Source of the DNA: Bdellovibrionales bacterium
GTDB lineage: Bacteria > Bdellovibrionota > Bdellovibrionia > Bdellovibrionales > JAGQZY01
DNA length: 64,000 nt
Assembly (NCBI GenBank): GCA_019750295.1
Contig: JAIEOS010000017.1
Coordinates: 40,530 to 104,529 of the forward strand
Direction: 5' to 3'
Shown here: positions 14,825 through 26,623 of the stretch, piece after piece
Numbering within the stretch: position 1 is the first letter of the stretch
Layout: each line of letters opens with the position of its first letter
Translations under genes and position numbers: made by a program
Notes under the pieces: model-generated
Told to the model about the DNA's origin: nothing
Databases searched by the model: none
What the model saw: only the letters and a program-made list of their open reading frames with translations

Positions 14825-16450
14825 ATGAACCATAATTTTCAATTCCGTGACGATGGATTGAAAACGAGCGCGCCGTACTCCATACCTAAGATGGCTTCCG
14901 GAGGGGTCCGGAAGAAAAAATGGGGTTTTATTTTCACTTTAATTCATCTGTTATTTTATCCACTCCTCATTTGGAGTGCTCCAGCGACCATCAACAATGG
15001 CGGTCTTTATTCCGGAGACAAACTCTATGTGGATGGGCGCCGCTATCCGACGCAATATCTGATGCATCCTCAGCCGCTCGAGGAGGAGATGACTTACGAG
15101 AAGCTGAAGCAGCTCATTGTTGATCAAGGAATCGATGACATTGCCGATCTGATCAAGGCACTCCCGTGGCAAATGCGAGAGAACAATTATGTGGTCATGT
15201 ACCGAAGCCGTAGCCTTCAGCACGCATCGATCACTCAGCCTCGGATTTTAAGTTACACACCGACGGCGCGTTTGATTCTTTCATTTAATAGTGGTGACCG
15301 CATCATCAGTGGGAAAAGTCATGACGCCTACAATGCCATCGAGGTGATTCAATTCCGCGATGAGACGTCTCGTTTTGAGTTCCGCGAAATAAAGTTTGGT
15401 CAAGGAGGTCCAACGTTTTCGACCGCAAATCCCACGAAATGTATGACTTGCCATCAGAATGAAAATCGTTCGGGCGTGGATATGCGACCCAACTGGGAGC
15501 CCTATAATATTTGGCCGGGCGCTATCGGAGCCAAGGATGGGGGCATCGCGCCGGGACCGATTCAACCGGATCATCGCTACAGACCTTACGATAAAGAGTT
15601 TTTGGCGGAGCAAGCTCAAGAAGAGAGCATCATTAAAACGTTTCAAGAGGTCGCGCTCCATCATCCGCGTTACCGACATCTTGGCTCCCTGAATTTAAAT
15701 GGGCCAGTGGCGTTGAGTGAACTGCTGGCGATTTTAAACTTTCAACGCGTGATTCGACTGATGAAGGACACCGGAGAGCATTTTGAAAAAAGCAGCGAGT
15801 CTCTGGCGCTCCTCGGGGAGTGCAGTGCTTTTATCAGTGGAGACATGTTTGAATTTTATAGGAAACGAAGCCCTGCGAACAAATACTTCTCCTACAGTCC
15901 GGTATCGTTGAGCGACACTTTGACTTTTATGTTCGAAGGCGTCGGGATCGACACCACCGACTGGTCTATGGACTTCGGCACCAAAGGGCGTTTTGCTTTA
16001 TTCGAAAGATTCGGAACTCCCTCCCACAATCATCATATATTTAAATATGCGTGGGCCGTGAGTCACAAAGACAAAACTCCAGAGGATTGCGATTCTTTAA
16101 AATTAAAAGCGGAGAGTCAGTGGGTGGCGTATAAACCCACACTTTCGACTTTTGTGCCGAGACGGGATTTGATGGAGCCCGGGTTTACACTCCCGCAAAT
16201 TTTTTCCTCCTGCAGGAACTGCCACAACAGTTATGACGGGATCGCCCCGGAGATCGATTTTGAAAATCGCCAATGGTTAACGCTGGCTCTTCGTCAGAAA
16301 TCGCAGACCTCCGGTCGCACCTTGGCTGACGAGATCCTTTATCGCACTAGTGACATGGCCACAAACGGAGAGCAAATGCCTCCGCAAAAGCGTCTTTCGG
16401 CTCGGAGTCGAGAGTTGATTTCCGATTACATCCAGTCCCTGACTGAATAA
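14825..16450 (+). CDS. Exported di-heme cytochrome c-like protein
   Basis: The 541-residue protein has one N-terminal hydrophobic segment (FIFTLIHLLFYPLLIW), acting as an anchor or signal. It has two CXXCH heme-attachment motifs: CMTCH at about residue 206 and CRNCH at about residue 463. NGEQMPPQKR near the end resembles the Met-containing loop that ligates heme iron in class I cytochromes c. The spacing suggests two separate heme domains joined by a long unknown region. I do not recognise a named family. No oxidase or peroxidase partner is adjacent. The start has only a weak AGG upstream. Confidence 0.72.
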   Translation: MNHNFQFRDDGLKTSAPYSIPKMASGGVRKKKWGFIFTLIHLLFYPLLIWSAPATINNGGLYSGDKLYVDGRRYPTQYLMHPQPLEEEMTYEKLKQLIVDQGIDDIADLIKALPWQMRENNYVVMYRSRSLQHASITQPRILSYTPTARLILSFNSGDRIISGKSHDAYNAIEVIQFRDETSRFEFREIKFGQGGPTFSTANPTKCMTCHQNENRSGVDMRPNWEPYNIWPGAIGAKDGGIAPGPIQPDHRYRPYDKEFLAEQAQEESIIKTFQEVALHHPRYRHLGSLNLNGPVALSELLAILNFQRVIRLMKDTGEHFEKSSESLALLGECSAFISGDMFEFYRKRSPANKYFSYSPVSLSDTLTFMFEGVGIDTTDWSMDFGTKGRFALFERFGTPSHNHHIFKYAWAVSHKDKTPEDCDSLKLKAESQWVAYKPTLSTFVPRRDLMEPGFTLPQIFSSCRNCHNSYDGIAPEIDFENRQWLTLALRQKSQTSGRTLADEILYRTSDMATNGEQMPPQKRLSARSRELISDYIQSLTE

Positions 16451-16452
16451 AA

Positions 16453-16480
16453 AAAGCCAGGCTTTTGACAGCCTGGCTTT
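16453..16480. terminator. Bidirectional rho-independent terminator
   Basis: AAAGCCAGGC, 8-base loop, GCCTGGCTTT, flanked by A's on the left and T's on the right. It sits between two convergent genes and can serve both. Confidence 0.85.
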
Positions 16481-16510
16481 AAGAAGGAGTGGGTTTCGGG
16501 TTCTTAAAAC

Positions 16511-18145
<1,635 letters not shown>

Positions 18146-18286
18146 AGTCCCCACCCTTTGAAAATGATTAACCCAACTTAGGGTTGTGCAATGACAATGC
18201 CACCTCGCACGACATCGTAGGCGCCAGGAGATTCAGAAAACTGACAAAAAATTATACAGCCGCGAAGGGCTTTAACATTAAGTAAG

Positions 18287-18457
18287 ATGAACAGAAATCG
18301 ACTGTCTCAAAGTGAGAAACACTTTATTTGTGGAAAGAAATTTCCGAGTGAAGACTGTGAAGTTTTTAAACTGCGTCTTTATTTTAACAGTTCTTCTCTT
18401 CTTCTTTATCCAGGTTTGCGTGAGCTTTCTCGTCTAGCGAAAAAGCCGAAACTTTGA
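18287..18457 (+). CDS. Possible small protein of 56 residues
   Basis: The 318-base gap between the vWA lipoprotein and the first TonB receptor contains one plus-strand frame of 56 codons, starting MNRNRLSQSEKHFICGKK and ending AKKPKL. It is rich in Lys/Arg and has two Cys. No Shine-Dalgarno sequence is visible and I recognise no family, so it may be chance. The rest of the gap shows nothing clear. Confidence 0.2.
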   Translation: MNRNRLSQSEKHFICGKKFPSEDCEVFKLRLYFNSSSLLLYPGLRELSRLAKKPKL

Positions 18458-18463
18458 ATTTCC

Positions 18464-21055
18464 TTAAAAATCCTGACTATAGGACACATAAAACGCTCGC
18501 CCTGTCGCCGTCACATTGGCCGGGAGTAGAAAGCCATCGGCACCACGATTAAATTCAGTGTGAAGGACTCGATCAAACATGTTACGTACACCGGCAGTGA
18601 CGACACCGCCTGCAAAACCATAGTACTCATAGTGAAGATCAAACTCTTGATACTGTGGAATGGAGCCAACACCTACACCACTTCGAGGTGAGGTGTCTTT
18701 GTCGGCGGCTCCAAAACTTCGCATACGGAAACTACTTAAATGATTTCCTTGAGCCAGGCCTACGGAAGCGACGTTTTTCCACGCTAAATTAAAATTTCGG
18801 CGCAGGGGAACAAACGAGAAGTCTTGGCGAGTGGTGGCTAAGTTGTGAGAATGATCCATCTTTAAAATTAAATTCATGGTTCCCAAAGCCGAAGCCATTG
18901 GAGTCTTGTAAGTAATATCAAAGTCGATCCCATAGACTTTATATTTTCCGCTATTTACCTTTACCGGATATCTCACACTCTGAATCGTGCCGTCGGCATT
19001 ACGAACGATATCGACGCCTAAATTATCAAATACGGGATCTGTGGCTCCCAGTTGCAGTTCTGCATTGGTGAGATCCGACAAATTGAGCTCTTGAAGTGAG
19101 TTTGTTCCGTAGGCGCGCCAGTGGTCCAAATTCACCTGAACTTTTTTCGTCGGGCGGATTTGAATTCCAAAGTTGTAATGCTCTCCCAATTCCGCGTCGA
19201 GATTCGAATTTCCGTAACTTGTTGTTGTAAACAGGTTGCTACATCCGGCAGCCGCAATGGCCGGATTTGCGCAAGCCACAGCATCGCGGAAGCGTTGCGG
19301 GCGAGTGATCGACCCTTGGTAAATGGCCGAAAGATCAGGCGCTTTAAATCCGGTTCCGTAAGAGGCACGCCCTGTAACTTTGTCACTAAACTTATAGGCC
19401 GCAGCGACCTTAGGGTTGATCGTGGATCCAAAGTCAGAGTATCGATCAAAGCGACCCGCCAATTGAAGTTGAAGAGTGCTGATCGGGTGATGGGTGAATT
19501 CCAAAAACGCAGAGTTGACGTTTCGACTTCCACTTTGTGGAGTGAAGAGACCGGTGAGAGGAAGTCCCTGTGACGAGAGAGCGTCATTCGTAAATTTATA
19601 ATTTTGATATTGATTCTCGTAGCCTAAAGCCGCGAAGACGGGCTTCGAGCCTAAGTTAAAAGCTTTTCCGCTGACGATCGCTTTCGGGTTGATGATCGAT
19701 GCTGTATTCTTAAACCATGTTTCCACAAATGCGGACGAGAGGTCGTCTTTTTGTCCTGCAGGCTTGTAGGGGTTAAATTGCCCGGCATTGATCATGTCGA
19801 AGAGCATTTGTTTGTTGGCATTCCCACTAAAGGTCGTATTTTTTCGATCGGTAATTCCGTAGCCCACAGAGACTTCCCAATCGAAGTCGTCCGTCTCTTT
19901 GGCCAGTCGCACTTGGGCCACGCCGGTATTCGTATTGCTCTCGGACAGTCGAGGGCCGATCTCTTCGTCGGGGCTGTATTGAAGTTTAATGGGGCCCGTG
20001 AAGGATCCAGGAGTGACGCCAGCGCCGTCTTTCACCGACGGAGCCCAAGCATCGGCGGTGGCTTTTGGAATGGCCCAGTTCGGTCCACCGGAGTTAGAGT
20101 AATCTTCAAACTCGGTGATCGGCGGTGTGTTGGAAATGCGTGCGTTCGCGAGCGTGTAGACCAAGGCCGTTTCTAAACGAAAGCCTTTTCCAAAATCGGT
20201 ACCAGAAGAGAGAAGAAGATTGTAATTGCTTTTCGCGGGATCAAACTGAAGGGTGTCGTAAAAGTTGTAGCGGCATTCTCCACGAGACGTAAGGCGATCC
20301 GGAGGGCAAGTGGTGGCGGTGTATTTTTTGTTGGAATTTCCGAGATCGATAATATTGGCTTGATCACTGGCCAAGCTTCCGTTCTGCTGAACGTCTTTCA
20401 TTCCAAATTGAGTGTCGCGATAAAATAAGTTTTCGGTTCGGGCGTATTGGAAGACTCCGAGGAAATTAGTTTTGCCCCACTGCTTTCCGTAAGTTCCGAC
20501 GAAGGTGGTTTCTTGCCTAAAGTTTTTTTCGGGGGAAGAGTAGCGGATGAAAGCATTGGCGCCATCATAATCTCGCTTAGTGATGATGTTAACAACGCCC
20601 GCAAGAGCCTCAGATCCATAAAGGGCCGACGCTCCATCTTTGAGAACTTCCGCACGCTCAATGGCACTGGCGGGGATAAAACTAATGTCGACGGTATCGC
20701 CGCCAGCAGCTTTGGGAAGACGAAGTCCATTCAGGAGCACGAGGTTGTTGGCCGATGACTGACCGTGGAAAGACACGGTCTCTCCGCCCGAGGACGTGAC
20801 AGCGTTATCGTTGAGCATTCCACCCACAGTGTAACTGCCGGACTCTTGCGCTTTGGTATTGTCAATTTGGGTGACGGGAGAGGGATTGTCTTGATCCACG
20901 GTGCGACGAATGTAAGAGCCCGTCACAACGATTTTTTGCATGGCTTTACCGGTATCAGGGAGAGCGGGAGGTGCATTTTGCGGAACCGAATTGGTTGAAT
21001 CCTGCGCGTGTGCGATGACGGTAACAAAGAGTAAAAGCCCAACAATTGTTTTCAC
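18464..21055 (-). CDS. TonB-dependent outer-membrane receptor (paralogue 1)
   Basis: The preferred start is GTG at 21055 behind GAGGGG, giving signal peptide KTIVGLLLFVTVIAHA. MQKIVVTGSYIRR is the TonB-box region. The plug domain contains LLNGLRLPKAAGG and AEVLKDGASALYGSEALAGV. The rest is a 22-strand-type barrel with the conserved SYGTGFKAPDLSAIY segment and a final FYVSYSQDF with C-terminal Phe. It imports a chelate or other large ligand using TonB energy; the ligand is unknown. It is closest to the neighbour at 21200-23776, with which it shares plug wording and a GNANxQ...NPxKP loop. Confidence 0.93.
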   Translation of the reverse strand: MKTIVGLLLFVTVIAHAQDSTNSVPQNAPPALPDTGKAMQKIVVTGSYIRRTVDQDNPSPVTQIDNTKAQESGSYTVGGMLNDNAVTSSGGETVSFHGQSSANNLVLLNGLRLPKAAGGDTVDISFIPASAIERAEVLKDGASALYGSEALAGVVNIITKRDYDGANAFIRYSSPEKNFRQETTFVGTYGKQWGKTNFLGVFQYARTENLFYRDTQFGMKDVQQNGSLASDQANIIDLGNSNKKYTATTCPPDRLTSRGECRYNFYDTLQFDPAKSNYNLLLSSGTDFGKGFRLETALVYTLANARISNTPPITEFEDYSNSGGPNWAIPKATADAWAPSVKDGAGVTPGSFTGPIKLQYSPDEEIGPRLSESNTNTGVAQVRLAKETDDFDWEVSVGYGITDRKNTTFSGNANKQMLFDMINAGQFNPYKPAGQKDDLSSAFVETWFKNTASIINPKAIVSGKAFNLGSKPVFAALGYENQYQNYKFTNDALSSQGLPLTGLFTPQSGSRNVNSAFLEFTHHPISTLQLQLAGRFDRYSDFGSTINPKVAAAYKFSDKVTGRASYGTGFKAPDLSAIYQGSITRPQRFRDAVACANPAIAAAGCSNLFTTTSYGNSNLDAELGEHYNFGIQIRPTKKVQVNLDHWRAYGTNSLQELNLSDLTNAELQLGATDPVFDNLGVDIVRNADGTIQSVRYPVKVNSGKYKVYGIDFDITYKTPMASALGTMNLILKMDHSHNLATTRQDFSFVPLRRNFNLAWKNVASVGLAQGNHLSSFRMRSFGAADKDTSPRSGVGVGSIPQYQEFDLHYEYYGFAGGVVTAGVRNMFDRVLHTEFNRGADGFLLPANVTATGRAFYVSYSQDF

Positions 21056-21199
21056 GGTAGTCCCCTCAAATATTCGATGATGGGTAACTAACATTATCCG
21101 TCGCCGGAACCAAGTCTGATGCGGTTCTCAGAGGGAAATAATACGGTGTTACACTCGAGGAAAATTCCTCGGTGCGTCTATTTTGAGTTAAGATTTGGT

Positions 21200-23776
21200 T
21201 TAGAAATCGTGACTGTAGGAGAGATAGAAGACTCTGCCGAGATAGTTCGAGTTGGTCGTCGCAGGCTCTATAAAGCCGCGATAATCACGCACAGGGAGCC
21301 GATTAAAAATGTTCTTAACTCCCAAGGTAAGGGTGCCTTCCCAAGAGGCAAAATATTGATAATGGATGTCATATTCCGTGAAGACCGGAGTCGTGCCTTT
21401 ACCGATTCCGGCGAGAGAAATGTCTTTGTCATAGCCCGAAAAGGTTCGTCCCGCCAGACGTACGAAATGATTGTTTTTGGCGAATGTCGCGGCGAGAATG
21501 TTTTTCCAGTCGAGGTAGACGGTTCTCTCATAGGGTCTAAAGGAAAACGTTTGCGAACCAGATCCTAAAATATGAGTGTGATCCATTTGTAAGCGCAAAC
21601 TGGTAGCTCCCAGTCCCCACAGATGAATTTGTCGGCGATACTCTGTGCTAAAATCAATTCCCTTGATAATAAAAATTCCCGAGTTGACTTTTTCGGGGTG
21701 CAAAACATTTTGAATGATTCGAGTGACCGGGTCGCGATTGATTTGGATTCCAAGATCGTTGAGAAAAGAAGCGCCAAACTGCTGTTCGGCCTTCGTCATT
21801 TCCTCTAAGTCAATTTCCGAGAGCCCTTCGCGACCTTTCACCATCCAATAGTCGATCGTGGTGGTGAAATTATCATTGGGAGAGATCACGATCCCCGCAT
21901 TATAATGTTCTGCTTGTTCGGGTTTTAGATTTTTATTTCCGAAAGAGTTGACGCGATAAACTCCGTCATCGCAATTGGGATCGGACTCTCCGTTCTGCGC
22001 GCAGATCACTTCGTCTCTAAAACTATTGTAATCAACGGCAGTTCCTTTAAATACCGAAAGTAAGTCCGGCGCCTTAAAGCCCGTCCCGTAGGAAAGTCGA
22101 GAGGTGAACTGCGGCGAAAAGTGATACGCCAAGCCCAATTTCGGATTCAGAGTTGAGCCCACATCCGTATAGTTATCAAAGCGACCGGCCAATTGGATTT
22201 CAAATTTGTCGGAGGGGTTGTGGTTGAGTTCCACAAAAGCCGAATCCACACGTCGAGAACCCCGTTGATTGGAAGCCGTGCCCGAAAGGGGAATCCCCGC
22301 CAAAGACGCGGGATCGTTTTCAAAGCGAAAGGACTGCCACTGTTCCTCACTTCCGAAAGCCACAAGAAGTGGCTTTCCACGAATTTTAAAGAGTTCACCG
22401 GTAAAAACGAGTTTGGTATTGAGAATATCGGAACTGTGCTGAAACCAAGTTTGTAGGGCCGTCGTGGCGACGGCAGCGACGTCCTTTCCACCGTTGGGTT
22501 TAAAAGGATTAAACTGATTGGTGGTGATTAAATTTCTAAGGGCTTGTTGATTGGCATTCCCGCTGACGTTCTTATCGTGGATGATCGATTTTCCGTAACC
22601 TGCCGATATCTCCCAGTCCCAAGCTTTGATCTGACTCGAATAGCGAGTTTGCGCGACGTAGTTGTTGGACACGCGCTCACTGCGACTGCGACCTAACTCC
22701 TCCAGCGGAAGATACAGGAGATCTCCGTTATTGGTAAAACTGGGAGATGGATTCCCAGTGGATGACTCTATCAGATTCCAACCATTAAGGGTCGCAGGAG
22801 GAATGGAATTGTCGGGCCCGCCCATATCTGTTTCGTCTTTAAATTGAATGGGATAGGGAGCATCCAAGATGACGGCCTTCCGTTGATTATAAATGCCTAC
22901 GAATTCCATTTTCGATTTTGCAGACACATCGTAGTCGGCATTTAAAAATAAATTATAGGAGTCACGTTGGGCCCCCTGGGTGCCGAACTGGCTTAAACGC
23001 GTTCGATCGGTTCGACACCGGCCTTCCGCATCGATTTGCGACTGGGGGCAATCGCCGGCACGGTGGTATTCGTCGTTAATGTCATTGATGTTGCCGGGAT
23101 GACTCTCCGGGGAGCCGGCCTCCGCCAAACTGCTTAAACCATAGATGGTATCTTTGTACTCCAGAGGAGTTTTTTTCTTAAACTGACCCACCACCAAAAG
23201 GCGAACTTTCCCAACGGATTGTCCGTGAGTGAGCACCACGTCGCTCTCCTGTTGGGCGCGAATTTGTGGAGTCGCATGGCGCACATAAATGTTGGATCCG
23301 GTGAAATCTTTCTTCGTTGAAATGTTAACGACACCGGCTAAGGCTTCCGAACCGTAGAGAGCAGAAGCGCCATCTTTTAAAACCTCCACATTTTCGACCG
23401 CCGCTGCGGGAATAAAGTCGATATTGACCGCTTCGCCTCCAGCAGGCTTTGGGAGACGAAGTCCATTTAATAAAATCAGGTTGTCGGCCTCGGTTTGTCC
23501 GTGCATCGAAATTTCGCCGTCATCGACGTCGTTAAACACGGGACTTTCTTTCAGCATATCCGCGACGCTAAAGGAACTTGTCTGTTCCATCCGAGTGGCA
23601 TCGTAGCGAACAACAGGAGTGGGTGCCGTTTTAGGCACGGCCCGCTTGATATAGGAACCGGTGACGGTAATCTTTTGCATTTCGGCCGATACGGCCGCAT
23701 CGTTCGTCGCGGTTTGGGCTTGAGCGAGAGTGAAGTTAAGTGCAGTGATTAAAACCAAAAATATCTTCACGTGCAC
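21200..23776 (-). CDS. TonB-dependent outer-membrane receptor (paralogue 2)
   Basis: The 858-residue frame starts at a GTG; a second GTG two codons later is also possible. Signal peptide KIFLVLITALNFTLAQA is followed by MQKITVTGSYIKR. The plug (LLNGLRLPKPAGG, VEVLKDGASALYGSEALAGV) and barrel (YGTGFKAPDLLSVF, final FYLSYSHDF) are complete. It starts only 17 bases after the stop codon of paralogue 3, so the two are very likely cotranscribed. Its strong resemblance to paralogue 1 indicates tandem duplication. Confidence 0.93.
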   Translation of the reverse strand: MHVKIFLVLITALNFTLAQAQTATNDAAVSAEMQKITVTGSYIKRAVPKTAPTPVVRYDATRMEQTSSFSVADMLKESPVFNDVDDGEISMHGQTEADNLILLNGLRLPKPAGGEAVNIDFIPAAAVENVEVLKDGASALYGSEALAGVVNISTKKDFTGSNIYVRHATPQIRAQQESDVVLTHGQSVGKVRLLVVGQFKKKTPLEYKDTIYGLSSLAEAGSPESHPGNINDINDEYHRAGDCPQSQIDAEGRCRTDRTRLSQFGTQGAQRDSYNLFLNADYDVSAKSKMEFVGIYNQRKAVILDAPYPIQFKDETDMGGPDNSIPPATLNGWNLIESSTGNPSPSFTNNGDLLYLPLEELGRSRSERVSNNYVAQTRYSSQIKAWDWEISAGYGKSIIHDKNVSGNANQQALRNLITTNQFNPFKPNGGKDVAAVATTALQTWFQHSSDILNTKLVFTGELFKIRGKPLLVAFGSEEQWQSFRFENDPASLAGIPLSGTASNQRGSRRVDSAFVELNHNPSDKFEIQLAGRFDNYTDVGSTLNPKLGLAYHFSPQFTSRLSYGTGFKAPDLLSVFKGTAVDYNSFRDEVICAQNGESDPNCDDGVYRVNSFGNKNLKPEQAEHYNAGIVISPNDNFTTTIDYWMVKGREGLSEIDLEEMTKAEQQFGASFLNDLGIQINRDPVTRIIQNVLHPEKVNSGIFIIKGIDFSTEYRRQIHLWGLGATSLRLQMDHTHILGSGSQTFSFRPYERTVYLDWKNILAATFAKNNHFVRLAGRTFSGYDKDISLAGIGKGTTPVFTEYDIHYQYFASWEGTLTLGVKNIFNRLPVRDYRGFIEPATTNSNYLGRVFYLSYSHDF

Positions 23777-23793
23777 TTAACCCTAACGGTAAC

Positions 23794-26436
23794 TTAGAAA
23801 TTATAACTGTATCCTAGGTAGAATACCTGACCTACTGGATCGTAAATCGAAGTATCCAAACTGTTATAGGGATTCGATTGAGAGTCATCGAGAGGTCGGG
23901 TAGAGTTAAAGAGGTTGCGGACGCCGGCGCTCATAGTTCCTTTAAAAACATTCGCGAGAGTGTAATCTAAGTCCCACTCTGTGAAAATATATGTGGAGCC
24001 GAAGCCAACACGTCCAAGAGCTCCATTGTTGGCTTCCTTATCGGCCCCTGGAAATGTCCTTGCGGCAAAACGAAGGCGATGATCGTTAACCACAAATGCC
24101 ACCGACATCACGTTTCTCCAGTTGAGATTGAACATGGTGAGTTTTCCAGTACCTGGAAATGGCTCTTGCTTGTTGTAGATGATTTGCTGGTGATCAAAAG
24201 AGGTTTGGATAGTTAAAGGTTTGTTAAAAATGGAAGTTTTAGCTTCGTTGCTTATTGATAGATCGAAACCCGAGGTTTTATCCGTCGCCAAATTGAGGGT
24301 GGGAACTTGAATAAACGCGATCGTACCATCCGCATTTCTCTCTGTGGTAATTCCATAATTTGTGAGGTTTATGCCCAGTCGATCAGCCTCAGTTAAATAA
24401 GTATAAAATAATCTGTTATTTCGGACTCTATCTCGAATGACAGCATAGAATCCATCTAAAGATACGTTCCAATTTCTTTTCGGCTGGATAACAACACCTG
24501 CGCTGTAGAAGATGGACCGCTCCTCTTTAAGATTGCGGTTACCGCCACTACGAACATTCCATTGTCTTGGAGCACACGTTCCTGGAATACCGGCTGCACA
24601 GGCCTTCCTGTCGACGAAGGTCGGATTACCATTGGTTGGGCCTGAGTATAAGTCATTTAGATTAGGCGCTTTAAATCCGGTACCCACAGATGCACGATAG
24701 AGAAAGCGTTCATTGGCTTGCCAGCTGAGGGAGAGCTTTGGATTGAAGGTATCTCCAAAATCACTGAATTTATCATAGCGGAAGGCTAAGCCGGTTTCGA
24801 TACTATCTGTGGCGAAATAATTAAATTCAGTAAAGACAGATTGGAAGTTACGAGAGCCGGAACCATTCGCTCCCGCGCCGCCGCCGTAAACCAGATTTAA
24901 TTGATTAGCATCCAGCTGACCAGCGAGTGGATCTGTTTTCTCTTTGTAGTCTTGACGATCGGCACTGGCACCGACGGCCATAGCGAGAGGTCCAAACCAT
25001 TCGCCACCTTTATAAAGCTGGCCCGTTCCGATCGCTTTCACTGTTGCCTGAGTCGTTGCAATCTCCTGCCAAGGTCGGTACGCAGCACTGGAAACGTTTC
25101 CTTTGGCACCCGGCGCAGCGAAGGGCTTCCATGTGCCGTTATCAATCAGCGCCATGAGAGCTTCTCGGCGGGCGTATCCCTGAATATTATCGCTGCGAGT
25201 GTCGTTTCGGCCGTAGGCGGCTGACAGCTCAAGATCCCAAGTTCCAATTTTCATATCGAGAGACGGTTGAATGATGTAGGTATTGTTGATGTTTTCGGAA
25301 ATACGATTTCCGAACTCTTCAGCCGTTCTGTAAAATGCAAGAACATCTCCCGTACCAGGGAGCCCTACAGCCGCCGCTTGTGCGGCATTCATTCTTAATC
25401 GATCCGGCCCCGGAGCTAGAACCCCAGTCACTTCGCGACGAACATAGATCGCATCCACTTTCGCTTTAACGTTGGGAGTAAAGTTGTAACGCCCAGAGAC
25501 GAGTCCGCTGACCTGTTGGATGTCGGGGAGGGAGGCTGAGAAGTTTGCGGTATTAAACGCACAAACTTGACCTGTTCCCAAATTGAGGAGTTGTCCCGGG
25601 GGGCAAGGATCAGCCGTGCTTCCTGGATTGAAGCCCGCGCCGTTCGATAGATCATCCCAAGAGCCCGGAGAGCCGATCGGGCTTCCTTGGCGACGGAGAT
25701 CGGTGATGCGACTGAATTCGCGATCTCTATCAAACATCTTTTCGTTATTTTTGATATTGATCACACCCATAATGGAGGCTTTTTCATTGGCTCGACCGAT
25801 CACTGCCGAAACGTCTGTACGCGCTCCGCCTCTTTCGCGAGGTTGATTGTGACGGAAGTTGATATTCGCGCCGTTGTAATCTTTTTTGGTGATGAAGTTC
25901 ATCACTCCACCCATTGCATCTGATCCGTAAAGAGCCGAAGCTCCGTCTTTTAAAATTTCAACACGCTCTAGAGCTGCCGGAGGAATGATGTTGGTATCGA
26001 CCGAGTTTCCACCACCGATTTTAGGGAGTCGTTGGCCGTTAAGAAGGAGAAGAATATCATCCGACCCAAACCCGCGGATCGATACCGTCGAAGCGCCGGC
26101 ATTGGCCGCCCCGCTGATCGAGTTTTCACGACTGGCCCCATTCGAAATTGCGCTGTCTCGTAAAGCATCGGCGACGGAGTTATTGCCAGATTTATCGAGT
26201 TGGTCTTTGCCGATGGTTTTGACCGGCGAAGGACCTTCCTCATCAACGCGCTTAATGTAAGAGCCGGTGACGGTGATTTTTTTCATCTGAGTGGCTTCGA
26301 TGTTTTCTTGAGTCGACGGAGGTAATTGCTCAGTGGCAGGAGCCGCTCCTGGAGGAGTTGTCGTCGGCGAAGTTTGAGTCGACGATGTTTGTGCTACAGC
26401 GATCAGCGCAGAAACAAGAAGCGAAAAAATCATCAT
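23794..26436 (-). CDS. TonB-dependent outer-membrane receptor (paralogue 3)
   Basis: An 880-residue receptor with signal peptide, a Thr/Pro-rich stretch (about residues 20-45), then MKKITVTGSYIKRVDEEGPS, a plug with LLNGQRLPKIGGG and VEILKDGASALYGSDAMGGV, and a barrel with SVGTGFKAPNLNDLY ending FYLGYSYNF. AAAGGA precedes the ATG. The extra N-terminal stretch and the DEEGPSPVKTIGKDQL segment match paralogue 4 (27890) rather than its operon partner paralogue 2. The substrate is unknown. Confidence 0.93.
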   Translation of the reverse strand: MMIFSLLVSALIAVAQTSSTQTSPTTTPPGAAPATEQLPPSTQENIEATQMKKITVTGSYIKRVDEEGPSPVKTIGKDQLDKSGNNSVADALRDSAISNGASRENSISGAANAGASTVSIRGFGSDDILLLLNGQRLPKIGGGNSVDTNIIPPAALERVEILKDGASALYGSDAMGGVMNFITKKDYNGANINFRHNQPRERGGARTDVSAVIGRANEKASIMGVINIKNNEKMFDRDREFSRITDLRRQGSPIGSPGSWDDLSNGAGFNPGSTADPCPPGQLLNLGTGQVCAFNTANFSASLPDIQQVSGLVSGRYNFTPNVKAKVDAIYVRREVTGVLAPGPDRLRMNAAQAAAVGLPGTGDVLAFYRTAEEFGNRISENINNTYIIQPSLDMKIGTWDLELSAAYGRNDTRSDNIQGYARREALMALIDNGTWKPFAAPGAKGNVSSAAYRPWQEIATTQATVKAIGTGQLYKGGEWFGPLAMAVGASADRQDYKEKTDPLAGQLDANQLNLVYGGGAGANGSGSRNFQSVFTEFNYFATDSIETGLAFRYDKFSDFGDTFNPKLSLSWQANERFLYRASVGTGFKAPNLNDLYSGPTNGNPTFVDRKACAAGIPGTCAPRQWNVRSGGNRNLKEERSIFYSAGVVIQPKRNWNVSLDGFYAVIRDRVRNNRLFYTYLTEADRLGINLTNYGITTERNADGTIAFIQVPTLNLATDKTSGFDLSISNEAKTSIFNKPLTIQTSFDHQQIIYNKQEPFPGTGKLTMFNLNWRNVMSVAFVVNDHRLRFAARTFPGADKEANNGALGRVGFGSTYIFTEWDLDYTLANVFKGTMSAGVRNLFNSTRPLDDSQSNPYNSLDTSIYDPVGQVFYLGYSYNF

Positions 26437-26623
26437 TTTGAAATCCTTTTAATTCTTAAGACATTAAGTCCAGATGAATGAACAGGGTGAACTAATATTG
26501 CAGCGTGCAATTTGCCAAGCCTTTATTCGGAATGTAAAAAAAATACAGTCATTTACAGATGTATTACCGAGATGAATTCCGAAAGTTTAAGAGGAGCAAA
26601 AAGCTCCTCCTGGAAACGTGGGT

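Noticed and set aside
19121..20176. Several plus-strand frames of 140-150 codons inside TonB receptor 1
   Set aside because: They lie wholly antisense to a complete receptor with conserved motifs; no ribosome-binding sites or recognisable domains.
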